The translations under genes and the position numbers were made by a program. DNA of 64,000 nucleotides from Halobacteroidaceae bacterium (GTDB lineage Bacteria; Bacillota; Halanaerobiia; B1SED10-174), in contig PUNE01000013.1 of assembly GCA_003551665.1 (NCBI GenBank), forward strand, positions 62,001 through 126,000, given 5' to 3'. Shown one piece after another: positions 20,311 to 30,372 of the stretch. The notes beneath the pieces are model-generated. The model worked only from the letters and a program-made list of their open reading frames with translations, was not told the DNA's origin and did no database searches. The first letter of the stretch is position 1. Every line of letters begins with the position of its first letter.

Positions 20311-21292
20311 CCGGGGTTCCCTCCTGTTTGGTATTGATCAGGGTTTTTTCAATGGCCTTTCTATACTCTTCAAGGGACAGTTGTCTTGGATAGTTATATA
20401 TTTCACCGCCAGGTCTTTCATTATAATAAGGCCGGTTACAGTTGTTACAGCCCGCAGTCTCATAAAAGCAGGGAGATAGAAATCCAACCAGAGTTTGCCG
20501 GGAAACTCCCCAGTCAACCAGGTCCCCTTCCCTAAAAACAAGGTTTTCTATGGTTGACTTCCCCTCCATAAAAAGGTGTCTAGCAGCCTGGACCTTGCGA
20601 TAATAGTCAATTTCTGGAGGTGAATGGTTTGCCAGGGGTGTTCCCTTTATTGGCGTGAAGGCAAATAGCCCCACGGTTATCTTTTTCCAAAGGAGGTCCT
20701 GGAGAATATTCAGCATTTCTTCCTGGGTTTCGCCCAAGCCGACAATTAGATGTGTGGCAACTCTTCCGGGAAAGGTGGAATTCAACTTTTCTAAATCATC
20801 CCAGGTCCGGTCCCATTCCCTTCCTTTAATTTTTTCAAAATGTTCCGGGCTGGCACAATCCAGGGCCAGGGAAATTCTCTCAAAGCCTATTTTAAAAAGT
20901 CTTCTCGCCGTATCCACATCCTCAAAAACACAGGAGGTATTTACAGCAACTCCTGCCTCTATCAGGGGAGTTCCATATTCCACTAATTCTTCAAGGTTTC
21001 CCGGGGAATCTGTAACCTGAAAACAGGCCTTTTTAATAATACCCTCCCGGGCAGCCCGAATAAGTTCAGGGTAAACCACTTCCCACTCAAAACGAGGCCA
21101 GGTAATTCGGGAGAGAAAATTCCTCTGGCTTTCTCCTAAGGTTCCCTGGGGACAGAAACTGCAGTTGTTGCTGCATCCTGATCCAATAAGAAGGTAGGCA
21201 GTTTCAGGGAGGGTATCATTTTTAGTTTTTTTTAAACCCAGTGCAGCAGCGGTTCCACTGGAAACACCTACCAGTCCCATAGGGCACAACAC
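20267..21292 (-). CDS. radical SAM protein, probable LipS1/LipS2-type lipoate synthase component
   Basis: IGSGCSNNCSFCPQG (CX3CX2C); C-terminal SPCFYETAGCNNCNRP; overlaps lipM and the other radical-SAM ORF in the gcv operon. ATG at 21280 is an alternative start to TTG at 21292. Confidence 0.75.
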   Translation of the reverse strand: MLCPMGLVGVSSGTAAALGLKKTKNDTLPETAYLLIGSGCSNNCSFCPQGTLGESQRNFLSRITWPRFEWEVVYPELIRAAREGIIKKACFQVTDSPGNLEELVEYGTPLIEAGVAVNTSCVFEDVDTARRLFKIGFERISLALDCASPEHFEKIKGREWDRTWDDLEKLNSTFPGRVATHLIVGLGETQEEMLNILQDLLWKKITVGLFAFTPIKGTPLANHSPPEIDYYRKVQAARHLFMEGKSTIENLVFREGDLVDWGVSRQTLVGFLSPCFYETAGCNNCNRPYYNERPGGEIYNYPRQLSLEEYRKAIEKTLINTKQEGTPDEEKILATYNPGTI

Positions 21293-22119
21293 TCCTTGCT
21301 AATTATCGGACCCGAAACACTGCAGGACGGCTGAACAAGACCTGCAAATCCAAGGTTTAACACCCCACGATCCAGTTCTGCCCGGTATTTGCCTCCCGGG
21401 CGCATGCATCCCATTACCAGGGGAATGCCCTCCAGCCTGGATTTGGCCCAGCTCAAAAAATGGATGACTTTATCTACCGGGGGAGGTTTTTGGGGAACGA
21501 TGGCGGACTTTATCAGGGGAAGGTAAACCAGAAAAATAACCGCCGGGGGAGGAAAATTCTCCAGGAGTTTAACCACCCTTTTTTCCCCCTCAAAACTTTC
21601 TCCGCCCAGACCAACCAATATATGGGGGATAACACGGGTCCGAGACCAGACCCTCCTGTAACTATCGGCGTAATCAGAAAAAGATTTGTTTAATCCCAGT
21701 ACCTCTCGAATAACTCGTTCGTCACCATGCAAATCCTGGGAAATGGTGTGGGCCCAGGGAATTATTTTATTCAATTGTTCCTCATCAACCAGGGTCACGT
21801 GAAAATTTAGCCGGCCCCGCTTTCCCAGGAGTGACATTTTTTCCTGGGAAGGCAAAAAAACCCGCCCTTCTCTGTCACAACCCCCGCTGATTAGAAAACT
21901 TCTTTTATCACTGGCTTCGGATGCCAGCAATTCTCCAAGGTCGGTCATGTTTTTCAAAAAATGGCCCCGGCAGTGGGCACAGTCAAGAGAACAGCTGTCA
22001 CCGGACACTGAAACCGCCTCCGTCTTAGAGGGGTTAAAAAAGACCGGAGGGCAGGGTCCAGTGATTAAAGAAGCCGGCCGCAGTTCGTTTGCTGCGGCCG
22101 GTCCCCTTTTCAAATTCAT
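21268..22119 (-). CDS. radical SAM protein, probable LipS1/LipS2-type lipoate synthase component (partner)
   Basis: [19 protein letters not shown] (CX3CX2C); [29 protein letters not shown]; start codon overlaps gcvPB stop as ATGA. Confidence 0.75.
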   Translation of the reverse strand: MNLKRGPAAANELRPASLITGPCPPVFFNPSKTEAVSVSGDSCSLDCAHCRGHFLKNMTDLGELLASEASDKRSFLISGGCDREGRVFLPSQEKMSLLGKRGRLNFHVTLVDEEQLNKIIPWAHTISQDLHGDERVIREVLGLNKSFSDYADSYRRVWSRTRVIPHILVGLGGESFEGEKRVVKLLENFPPPAVIFLVYLPLIKSAIVPQKPPPVDKVIHFLSWAKSRLEGIPLVMGCMRPGGKYRAELDRGVLNLGFAGLVQPSCSVSGPIISKECCALWDW

Positions 22120-23570
22120 CCTTTCGGTTCCCATTTTAAAATGGGATTGCGGGCGGCGCCTGCTTCATCCAGTCGCCTTACCGGAGTTGTATAGGGTGCT
22201 TCTTTAAGTTTCTCGGGATCTTCTTCGGCCATTTTTGCAATCTTCTCCATGACGGCAACGAATTCATCCAGGGTTTCTTTGCTTTCCGTTTCTGTTGGCT
22301 CTATCATCATTGCCTCTTCAACGATAAGCGGGAAATATACTGTGGGTGGATGGATACCGTGATCAAGTAGATTTTTAACAATATCCGTTGTGGTAACCCC
22401 GTGTTCATCCTTCTGCTTTTTGCCTGATAGGACAAATTCGTGCATACAGTTGCGGTGATATTTAAGGTGGTAGGACTTGGCCAGTTTTTCCATGATGTAA
22501 TTGGCATTTAATACGGCGTCCTCACTGACCTGTTTAAGCCCTTCTGCTCCGAGCATCCTGATGTAGGTAAAGGCTTTTACCAGAACGCCAAAGTTCCCGA
22601 AGAAGGATCTGACTCTGCCAATGGATTGAGGGCGATCATAGTCCAGGAAATACTTTCCGTCCTCTTCTTCAATCATTGGATTGGGAAGGAAGGGAACAAG
22701 TTTATCCTTAACTCCAACCGGTCCAGAACCAGGTCCTCCTCCCCCGTGGGGAGTGCCAAAAGTTTTGTGCAGGTTAAAGTGAAGGATATCAAAGCCCATG
22801 TCTCCTGGCCGGGAATAGCCCATTATAGCATTGGCATTTGCCCCATCATAATAGAGCAGACCTCCGCTTTCATGAACCAGGCGACAGACCTCACTAATAT
22901 TTTCCTCGTAAAATCCGAGGGTGTTGGGGTTAGTTAGCATGATCCCCGCCACTTTATCATCCAGAACTTCTTTTAAGGCTTCCAGGTCAATACAACCCTT
23001 ATCATCAGAAGGAATTTCAACGGTCTCATAACCACACATTGTAACTGATGCGGGGTTGGTTCCGTGGCCGGAATCAGGAATAATTATTTTCTTCCTGTGA
23101 TCCTGTCCCCGGTGGCGATGGTAAGCCCGGATCAACATCAGACCCGCAAGTTCCCCGTGGGCCCCTGCTGCAGGCTGAAGGGTTACCCGGTCCATTCCTC
23201 CTATTTCACAGAGGTACTTTTCCAGTTCCGCCATGAGCTTTAGGGCCCCCTGGGTCATTTCTTCTGACTGGTAGGGGTGAAGCTCGGCAAAGCCGGGCAG
23301 TCGGGAAACGTCCTCATTTATCTTGGGATTGTATTTCATTGTGCAGGACCCCAGAGGATAAAACCCGTTATCCACGCTGTGGTTTAACTGGGAAAGGTTA
23401 ATATAATGCCGCAGAACCTCTCCTTCGGCAACTTCGGGCAGTGGAGCGGGATTTTTGCGCTGCAGGTTTTCAGGTAAAAGGTCTTGTTTTTGGGGAACAT
23501 CCAGCTCGGGAAGAGAATACCCTTTTTTCCCGGGGCGGCTTTTTTCAAAAATCAAATCCCTGTCCTTCAT
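22116..23570 (-). CDS. gcvPB: glycine dehydrogenase (aminomethyl-transferring) subunit 2
   Basis: [25 protein letters not shown]-Lys region [23 protein letters not shown]. Confidence 0.97.
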   Translation of the reverse strand: MKDRDLIFEKSRPGKKGYSLPELDVPQKQDLLPENLQRKNPAPLPEVAEGEVLRHYINLSQLNHSVDNGFYPLGSCTMKYNPKINEDVSRLPGFAELHPYQSEEMTQGALKLMAELEKYLCEIGGMDRVTLQPAAGAHGELAGLMLIRAYHRHRGQDHRKKIIIPDSGHGTNPASVTMCGYETVEIPSDDKGCIDLEALKEVLDDKVAGIMLTNPNTLGFYEENISEVCRLVHESGGLLYYDGANANAIMGYSRPGDMGFDILHFNLHKTFGTPHGGGGPGSGPVGVKDKLVPFLPNPMIEEEDGKYFLDYDRPQSIGRVRSFFGNFGVLVKAFTYIRMLGAEGLKQVSEDAVLNANYIMEKLAKSYHLKYHRNCMHEFVLSGKKQKDEHGVTTTDIVKNLLDHGIHPPTVYFPLIVEEAMMIEPTETESKETLDEFVAVMEKIAKMAEEDPEKLKEAPYTTPVRRLDEAGAARNPILKWEPKG

Positions 23571-24920
23571 TTAAACTCCCTCCAATCCGGCCGCAAATCG
23601 GTCCATTTCTTCCCGGGTCCTTTTTTCGGTTACACAAACCAAAAACCAATCATCCATGCCTTCATAGTAGGGCTCAAGGTGAATGCCGGGCAAGAAACCT
23701 TTATCAACCAGTACTTTCTGAACTTCCTGGAAAGGTCGATTGGCCTTAACAGCAAACTCTTTAAAAATCGGCCCGTTAAATGGTATCGAATACCCCGGAA
23801 GGGCGTCGATTTTTTCTTTTAGGTAATTTGCTTTCTGCAAACACTGGTGGGCAACTTCCTGGATTCCTTTTTTGCCCATAAGGTTCAGGTAAGACGCAGC
23901 TGCAAGAGCATTTAATGCCTGGTTGGTGCAAATATTGGAGGTGGCTCGATGCCTTCTGATATGCTGTTCCCGGGTCTGCAGGGTCATTACAAAACCCCTC
24001 TTTCCATCAACATCCTCGGTCTGCCCGATTAAACGACCCGGCATCTTACGAATCAGTTTTTCCCTGGCGGCGAAAAACCCTAAATGGGGACCTCCGAAGG
24101 AAACAGGGTTACCCATGGGCTGCCCTTCCCCAAGAACAATATCAGCATCGTAATCACCCGGGGGAACAATCACACCCAGGGAAAGGGGATCAACGACACT
24201 GATTAAAAGGGTCTTTTTCCCTTTTTCTTTTAATTTGCTGATGGGGAAAGGATCTTCGATAATTCCGAAAAAGTTTGGACTCTGGAAAGCGATGGCAGCC
24301 GTTTTGTCATCAATGGCTTCTTCCATGGCCTCCAGGTCAGTCTGGCCATCCTTATGTGGAATTTCCACAATTTCCAGTCCGGTTGCCCTGGCATAGGTCT
24401 GTACTGTTTCCCGGTACTGCGGGTTTACCGTCTGGCTGATTACAATCTTATTCTGCCGGGACACTGAAGAAGCCATAAGCACGGCTTCGGCCAGGGCAGA
24501 TGCGCCGTCATACATGGAAGCATTGGCTACATCCATTCCGGTAAGCATGCAGATCAGTGTCTGAAATTCAAAAATGTTCTGCAGGGTTCCCTGGCTGACC
24601 TCTGCCTGGTAAGGAGTATAGGCTGTGTAAAATTCGCTGCGGGAAATAATATGATTAACTGACGCGGGAATGTAATGGTCGGCAACTCCTCCTCCCAAAA
24701 AGGAAACGAGTTCAGAAGCAGGCTGGTTAACATTGGCAATCTGGGTTAAAAGCCTCCTGGCTTCCAGTTCTGAGAGGGGTTTGGGGAGGTTGAGTTTTCC
24801 CTTGAAACGAACATTTTCCGGAATGCAACAGCCGAAAAGTTCTTCAATGGAATTCAGGCCAAGAGATTTCAGCATCTCCTGCCGCGATTCTTCATTATTG
24901 GGCAAGAATTGATGATTCAT
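23571..24920 (-). CDS. gcvPA: glycine dehydrogenase (aminomethyl-transferring) subunit 1
   Basis: FLGGGVADHYIPASVNHIISRSEFYTAYTPYQAEVSQGTLQNIFEFQTLICMLTGMDVANASMYDGASA. Confidence 0.97.
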   Translation of the reverse strand: MNHQFLPNNEESRQEMLKSLGLNSIEELFGCCIPENVRFKGKLNLPKPLSELEARRLLTQIANVNQPASELVSFLGGGVADHYIPASVNHIISRSEFYTAYTPYQAEVSQGTLQNIFEFQTLICMLTGMDVANASMYDGASALAEAVLMASSVSRQNKIVISQTVNPQYRETVQTYARATGLEIVEIPHKDGQTDLEAMEEAIDDKTAAIAFQSPNFFGIIEDPFPISKLKEKGKKTLLISVVDPLSLGVIVPPGDYDADIVLGEGQPMGNPVSFGGPHLGFFAAREKLIRKMPGRLIGQTEDVDGKRGFVMTLQTREQHIRRHRATSNICTNQALNALAAASYLNLMGKKGIQEVAHQCLQKANYLKEKIDALPGYSIPFNGPIFKEFAVKANRPFQEVQKVLVDKGFLPGIHLEPYYEGMDDWFLVCVTEKRTREEMDRFAAGLEGV

Positions 24921-24928
24921 TTTACCAC

Positions 24929-25303
24929 CTACTCTAAAGTTTTTTGATAGGCTTCACTGTCCATTAACTGGTCAAGCTGGCTTTCGTCGGAAAGTTCAAT
25001 GGCAATAATCCAACCTTCTCCATAAGGATCTTCGTTGACTGCTTCGGGTGAATCCTCGAGGTCCTCATTAATTTCAACAACTTTTCCGCTGAGAGGCATA
25101 AAGAGGTCAGAAACAGTTTTAACAGATTCAACCACTCCAAAAGAATCTCCCATTTCAAATTCTTCCCCGATGTCAGGAAGCTCTACAAAAACAACATCAC
25201 CAAGCTGTTCCTGAGCATAGTGGGTAACACCCACATAGGCCTTTCCATTTTCAACACGAACCCACTCATGATCATCTGTGTACTTTAATTCCTCCGGATA
25301 CAT
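24929..25303 (-). CDS. gcvH: glycine cleavage system H protein
   Basis: KYTDDHEWVRVENGKAYVGVTHYAQEQLGDVVFVELP; lipoyl-Lys motif GVVESVKTVSDL. Confidence 0.98.
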   Translation of the reverse strand: MYPEELKYTDDHEWVRVENGKAYVGVTHYAQEQLGDVVFVELPDIGEEFEMGDSFGVVESVKTVSDLFMPLSGKVVEINEDLEDSPEAVNEDPYGEGWIIAIELSDESQLDQLMDSEAYQKTLE

Positions 25304-25310
25304 TAATCAA

Positions 25311-26417
25311 CTACCTCCTTTTATAAAATGGTAATTTAACAACCTCGGCTTGGAGAAGCCTTTTTCTGATTCTAATATCTAAATTACTACCTGCTTGGGA
25401 AAATTCCTTTTTCACCATTATTATTCCAAGATTTTTTTCCAGGGTTGGAGAATAGGTTCCGCTGGTAACAAAACCAACTTCTTTCCCTTCAACCTCTACG
25501 GGATAGCCCTGGCGGGGTATGCCTTTATCCTTCATCTCAATCCCGGCGATACGCCTATCTAACCCTTTTTCTTTGACCTCAAGCAGAGCTTCCCGGCCAA
25601 TAAAATCATCTTTTTCCAGGTCAACAAAAAAACTCATTCTTGCTTCCAGAGGGTTAATCTCAGGGCTCAGTTCATGGCCGTACAGGGGCAAGCCCGCTTC
25701 AAAACGCAGGGTATCTCTGGCCCCAAGCCCACAGGGCTGGAGATTACTATCCTTCCCTGCTACCCAGATAGCATCGAAAATATCAAGGATAGCATCGTTG
25801 GGGGCATAGATTTCGAATCCATCTTCTCCAGTATAACCCGTCCGGGAAACAATGCATTTATGACCCGCAATTTTCCCTTCCTTTTCCAGCCAGAAAAACT
25901 TGATCTGGCTGAGATCCAGGTCATAAACCTTTTGTAAAAGTTCCTGGGCTTTCGGGCCCTGTAGGGCAATCTGTCCGGTTTGGGGGGATTGGTTCTCTAT
26001 TTCTGCATCAAATTCTTTGGTGTTTTCCTGGACCCACTCCCAGTCTTTTTCCAGGTTGGCTGCATTTACCACGAAGAGAAACCGATCCTCATCAAGCCTG
26101 TAAACGAGGAGATCATCAACCACTCCCCCGTCGGGGTAACACATGGGAGTGTACAGGACCTGGTTAATCTTTAGTTTGGCTGCGTTGTTAGCAATAAGTT
26201 TTTGGACAGCTTCCAGGGCCTGGGGACCCCGGAATTCAAATTCGCCCATATGGGAAACATCGAATATTCCCACTTCATTCCTTACAGCCCTATGCTCTTC
26301 AATAATTCCGGCGTACTGAACAGGAAGCTTATAACCCGCAAAATCAACTACTTTCCCTCCCAGCTCCACATGACGCTCGTAAAGAGGGGTTTTCCTGGTC
26401 AATAAAAACACCTCCAT
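25311..26417 (-). CDS. gcvT: glycine cleavage system aminomethyltransferase T
   Basis: KTPLYERHVELGGKVVDFAGYKLPVQYAGIIEEHRAVRNEVGIFDVSHMGE. Confidence 0.98.
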   Translation of the reverse strand: MEVFLLTRKTPLYERHVELGGKVVDFAGYKLPVQYAGIIEEHRAVRNEVGIFDVSHMGEFEFRGPQALEAVQKLIANNAAKLKINQVLYTPMCYPDGGVVDDLLVYRLDEDRFLFVVNAANLEKDWEWVQENTKEFDAEIENQSPQTGQIALQGPKAQELLQKVYDLDLSQIKFFWLEKEGKIAGHKCIVSRTGYTGEDGFEIYAPNDAILDIFDAIWVAGKDSNLQPCGLGARDTLRFEAGLPLYGHELSPEINPLEARMSFFVDLEKDDFIGREALLEVKEKGLDRRIAGIEMKDKGIPRQGYPVEVEGKEVGFVTSGTYSPTLEKNLGIIMVKKEFSQAGSNLDIRIRKRLLQAEVVKLPFYKRR

Positions 26418-26454
26418 AAAATAAAATTGGACATAGCAGTCAACCTGGCCGACT

Positions 26455-26625
26455 ACTCTGTCCCTTTAACCTGAGAGATTATTATTACCCCTTCGGTGAC
26501 CAGTATCGCTGGTCTCTCCAGAGTCCTGTCCAGAAACGGTCCGTATACCTGAGCGTTTCTCCAAAATTGGCCCAACTTCGGATTACGCCTTCGGTGTCCT
26601 TTTAGGAGCTCTCCCGTTCCCTTCA
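26455..26625 (-). ncRNA. tandem (two-aptamer) glycine riboswitch upstream of gcvT
   Basis: Minus strand GGGAACGGGAGAGCTCC...GGACACCGAAGGCGTAA...ACGCTCAGGTATACGGACCG...CTGGAGAGACC...GGTCACCGAAGGGGTAA...CTCTCAGGTTAAAGGGACAGAG: two copies of the characteristic cores. Confidence 0.95.
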
Positions 26626-26652
26626 TCCAACTTTATAGATCTTTCCGAAAAA

Positions 26653-26681
26653 AGTATACCATAAAATGGTTGGTCTGGCAA
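26653..26681 (-). promoter_or_regulatory. sigma-A-type promoter of the glycine riboswitch/gcv operon
   Basis: Minus strand TTGCCA (26681-26676), 17-nt spacer, TATACT (26658-26653), just upstream of the riboswitch. Confidence 0.75.
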
Positions 26682-26682
26682 C

Positions 26683-27312
26683 TTAAAAAACCTTGTAACT
26701 GGGGCATTCTTCACCGATAGGGCACTCGGGACAGAGAGGCTTCCGCGCTTTGCAAATTGTCCTCCCATGAGAAATCAATAGATGGTGAAAAACAATCCAA
26801 TCTTTTTCGGGGTAGATAGAAGTTACCTCTTCTTCAACCTGGTCGGGGGTTTTTCCATTGGTCAGGCCCAGCCGGCGGGAAACGCGAAAAACATGGGTGT
26901 CAACAGGAAAGCTGGCCTTCTCAAAAGCTACAGCCAGAACCACGTTGGCACTTTTTCTGCCCACTCCTGGCAGGGACATTAATTCTTCTCTTGTTACCGG
27001 GACTTTGCCATCAAAATCTCTTAAAAGTTTTTTTGCACAGTTAATTAAAGCTTTGGTCTTATTGCGATAAAGACCAATCCCCTTAATCATTTCTTCCAGT
27101 TCCCTCTGGTTTGCAGAGGCCAGTTTTTCTGGAGTGGGATATCGGGAATAAAGACGGGGAGTTATTTTATTTACCTGTTTATCAGTAGTTTGAGCAGATA
27201 AAATAACGGCCAGCAAAAGCTGAAAAGGGCTGGAATAATCCAGTGCTGTTCCTGGTTCACCATAAAATTTTTTTAGTTCCTGATAGAAAAATTCTGCTTT
27301 TTCCCTGCCCAT
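26683..27312 (-). CDS. nth: endonuclease III
   Basis: LLAVILSAQTTDKQVNKITPRL; LPGVGRKSANVVLAVAF; C-X6-CX2CX5C cluster CKARKPLCPECPIGEEC. Confidence 0.96.
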   Translation of the reverse strand: MGREKAEFFYQELKKFYGEPGTALDYSSPFQLLLAVILSAQTTDKQVNKITPRLYSRYPTPEKLASANQRELEEMIKGIGLYRNKTKALINCAKKLLRDFDGKVPVTREELMSLPGVGRKSANVVLAVAFEKASFPVDTHVFRVSRRLGLTNGKTPDQVEEEVTSIYPEKDWIVFHHLLISHGRTICKARKPLCPECPIGEECPSYKVF

Positions 27313-27364
27313 TTTTCCACCTCTTATTTTATTTAGCTTGCGATTTTTTCTGAGTTCGTTTTAA

Positions 27365-27850
27365 TTAAAATACTGAACGAAACCTCCGGAAAAAGGAATC
27401 ATTGCCGTAATAAATCCTGCCGTCGGCATTTATTTCAAGGAGGTTTTTTCCCATGTATTCCTTTATTGTGGAGCGATCATTGGCAAAAACAACATTCCCG
27501 CGACTTTCAATTTTTACCGTGGGGTTTCCTTCAATGAATCGATCAAACCCGATAAAAACATCGCCACGTCGGGCCTTTATCTCGACCCTTGAATTTCCGG
27601 TAATTTGTTCTCTAAAACGGAGATAAATATCACCCCGCTCAGATTGGATATTGACCCTGGAGTTACCGGTAATATGTCCCTGGAAATCGAGGTTTATATC
27701 TCCTTCTTCTACAAAATTAAAGGTTTCATTGCCACCAATATTTCCTATTTGTTCCGCTTCCCCTGGAACATCAAAAGAAGGCGTAAACTGGACCGTCCCA
27801 AACCCAAAGACAAGGAGCAAAATTACCACAATAAAAATAAGTTCTTCCAA
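27365..27850 (-). CDS. membrane-anchored hypothetical protein with short beta-repeat units
   Basis: N-terminal TM helix; repeating units GHITGNSRVNIQSERGDIYLRF / EQITGNSRVEIKARRGDVFIGF / RFIEGNPTVKIESRGNVVFA. Confidence 0.6.
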   Translation of the reverse strand: MEELIFIVVILLLVFGFGTVQFTPSFDVPGEAEQIGNIGGNETFNFVEEGDINLDFQGHITGNSRVNIQSERGDIYLRFREQITGNSRVEIKARRGDVFIGFDRFIEGNPTVKIESRGNVVFANDRSTIKEYMGKNLLEINADGRIYYGNDSFFRRFRSVF

Positions 27851-27942
27851 AAAGTTTTCCTCCTCTCTTTTGAACAGTCAGCGGGTAATAGTTTTAATCC
27901 AGATTTAAAGGCTGCGGGGGGAAAATATCCCCCGCAGTAACT

Positions 27943-30357
27943 TTAATCATCATTTTCATCTTCTTCTTTACTTCCTTTTTCTCCTTCTTTTTCATGATAG
28001 CGGGCCATTTCTGCAAGGCGTTGTTCCACGAGTTGATTTATACTGCCCTGAGGATAAGTTCCCTCTTTGGTTACTTCTCCGGCTTTTTCCCCGGTCAAAA
28101 GTTCAATGCCCTCGTCAACAGTTTTAATTGCATATATCTTGAACCTGTCTTCCTGTAGAGCAGTCTTTACTTCTTCGGAAAGAAGGAGGTTGTTCAGATT
28201 GGATTCGGGAATAACAACAGCAGCTCCTTCTTTTATTCCCCTGACCTTGGTGGCCTTGAAAAAACCTTCTACCTTTTCAGTAATTCCACCTACCGGCTGA
28301 ATTTCACCCTTCTGGTTTACTGAACCGGTTACGGCAAAATTTTGTTTTATGGGAATTCGGGAGAGACTGGAAAGAAGGGCAAATAATTCGGCTGCGGAAG
28401 CACTATCTCCTTCAATTCCCGAATACATCTGTTCAAATGTAAGGCTTGCAGAAAGGGAGAGAGGATTCTTCTGGGCGTATTTGTAACCCAGGAAACCGCT
28501 GAGGATCAAAACTCCCTTGCTGTGGATGCGCCCGCTCATCTTAACTTCCCGCTCAATATTTACAATTCCAGACTTTCCGAGGAAAGTATTGGCGGTAATC
28601 TTAACCGGGTGGCCAAACTGGTAATCACCCATATTGCTGACCGAAAGCCCGTTGATCTGTCCAACCTTTTCCTCTGCAAAATCAAAAAGCAGGGTCCCCT
28701 CTTCTATCATTGTATGCAACTTGGATTCCACCCTGTTAAAACGGTAGGTCCTCTCCTGAATTGCTTTCTGGACATCTTCGCTCCCCACAAGTTCTTTGCC
28801 TGCCTGCTTGGCATAGGCTTCTGCTTCATAAATTATTTCAACCAGTTCATTGAAGCGAGTTGACAGCCTCGCATAATGGCTTGCAATTCGGGAACTATAT
28901 TCAGCGATGGAAATAACTCCCTCCCGATCAAAGTGGAGTAAATCTTCCTGGTGGCAATGGGTAGCAATAAATGAAGCAAGTTTGTTTACATTTTCCTGAT
29001 CGGCATCCATTTCAATATCAAAGTCGGCCTTAATTTTAAAAAGTTTGGCAAAGTCTTCATCGTAATGATAGAGAATATTGTAATAAAGGGGGCTTCCTAT
29101 CAGGATAACCTTGACATTGAGAGGAATGGGTTCGGGTTTGAGGGCAGCAACTGTCATAAAACCCAGGTGTTCTCCTATATTTTCAATAATAACTTTTTCA
29201 TTTTTCAAGGATCTTTTTAAAGCATCCCAGGCCTGGTAATGGCTTAAAATATCCCTGGCCTGAATTATTAAATATCCCCCGTTGGCCTGGTGGAGACTCC
29301 CAGGTTTTAACAGGGTAAATTCAGTTTCCATTGCTCCCATCCTGTTGCGGTATTCAGTTTTACCGGTCAGGTTGGTATAGGTGGGATTGCTTTCCTGAAT
29401 AACCGGAGCCCCTTCAGTATCGTGATTATCGATAAAAAGGTTTACCCTGTATTTCCGGCGGGGATCCTCCTGCCGCCTGGTTAAAAAGGGGATCTGGGGC
29501 TCTTCTTCCTCAGTTTCCTTGAACTCGTTGATGTTTTCAATAATATCCTCCCGGACTTCTTTGAGGTACTGGATAACCTTGTCATACTGGGGGTATTCTT
29601 CTTTCAATTCATTGATAGGATCATCAACTGCCATCCGGGCAATATTTTTGTCCAGGTCTTCCATTGCTTTCTTGGCTTCCCTGTCAATCTGCCGAACCTG
29701 CCGCATGGCATCGGCAACCTCCTGCTGTACTTCCTGGGAAATCTGGGACAATCTGTCCCTTTCTTCCTTGCTCAGGCTGTCAAAATCCTCCTGCTTCATG
29801 GGCTGGCCATCCTTTTCAGGGATGGTAAAAATTCCCGTGCTTTTTCTCTGGATTATAAAACCTTTTTCCCGGGCAGACTGGTCCAGGTCGCTCATTACTT
29901 CCTGTTGTTTATCCTTATATTTTTTTAATAGTTCACTTCGCTGACGCTCATAATCCTCACCTTCAAAAGTCTTTTTTATTTCTGCCTGGACTTCTTCAAT
30001 TAACTGGTCCATTTTTTTGCAGAAGTTTCTCCCTTCACCTGCAGCCAGGTTGATTGCCGTAGGCTGGTCGGAAGCCTGAAAGTTGTGGACATATATCCAG
30101 TCATCAGGTCTTTCTTCTTTTTTTGCCTTCCTGTCGGTATAGTTCCTTATGTAGGTTATTTTTCCCGTTCCCGGCGGACCGGCCACAAATACATTGTAGC
30201 CTTGCTTTTTTACAGAAAGCCCGAATTCAACAGCTTTTACTGCCCTGCTCTGCCCGATTATTTCCTGGAGGGGTGTTATTTCCCGGGTTGAACTGAAGGA
30301 TGCTAACACCCTGTCAAATTTGCTATCCAAATCTGAATATTTAACCTTTTTGGCCAT
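27943..30357 (-). CDS. Lon-like ATP-dependent protease (LonB/YcbZ family)
   Basis: FVAGPPGTGKITYI Walker A; Lon proteolytic domain EGDSASAAELFALLSSL (Ser) and GGITEKVEGFFKA (Lys). Confidence 0.9.
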   Translation of the reverse strand: MAKKVKYSDLDSKFDRVLASFSSTREITPLQEIIGQSRAVKAVEFGLSVKKQGYNVFVAGPPGTGKITYIRNYTDRKAKKEERPDDWIYVHNFQASDQPTAINLAAGEGRNFCKKMDQLIEEVQAEIKKTFEGEDYERQRSELLKKYKDKQQEVMSDLDQSAREKGFIIQRKSTGIFTIPEKDGQPMKQEDFDSLSKEERDRLSQISQEVQQEVADAMRQVRQIDREAKKAMEDLDKNIARMAVDDPINELKEEYPQYDKVIQYLKEVREDIIENINEFKETEEEEPQIPFLTRRQEDPRRKYRVNLFIDNHDTEGAPVIQESNPTYTNLTGKTEYRNRMGAMETEFTLLKPGSLHQANGGYLIIQARDILSHYQAWDALKRSLKNEKVIIENIGEHLGFMTVAALKPEPIPLNVKVILIGSPLYYNILYHYDEDFAKLFKIKADFDIEMDADQENVNKLASFIATHCHQEDLLHFDREGVISIAEYSSRIASHYARLSTRFNELVEIIYEAEAYAKQAGKELVGSEDVQKAIQERTYRFNRVESKLHTMIEEGTLLFDFAEEKVGQINGLSVSNMGDYQFGHPVKITANTFLGKSGIVNIEREVKMSGRIHSKGVLILSGFLGYKYAQKNPLSLSASLTFEQMYSGIEGDSASAAELFALLSSLSRIPIKQNFAVTGSVNQKGEIQPVGGITEKVEGFFKATKVRGIKEGAAVVIPESNLNNLLLSEEVKTALQEDRFKIYAIKTVDEGIELLTGEKAGEVTKEGTYPQGSINQLVEQRLAEMARYHEKEGEKGSKEEDENDD

Positions 30358-30372
30358 GGGATAATCCTCCTT

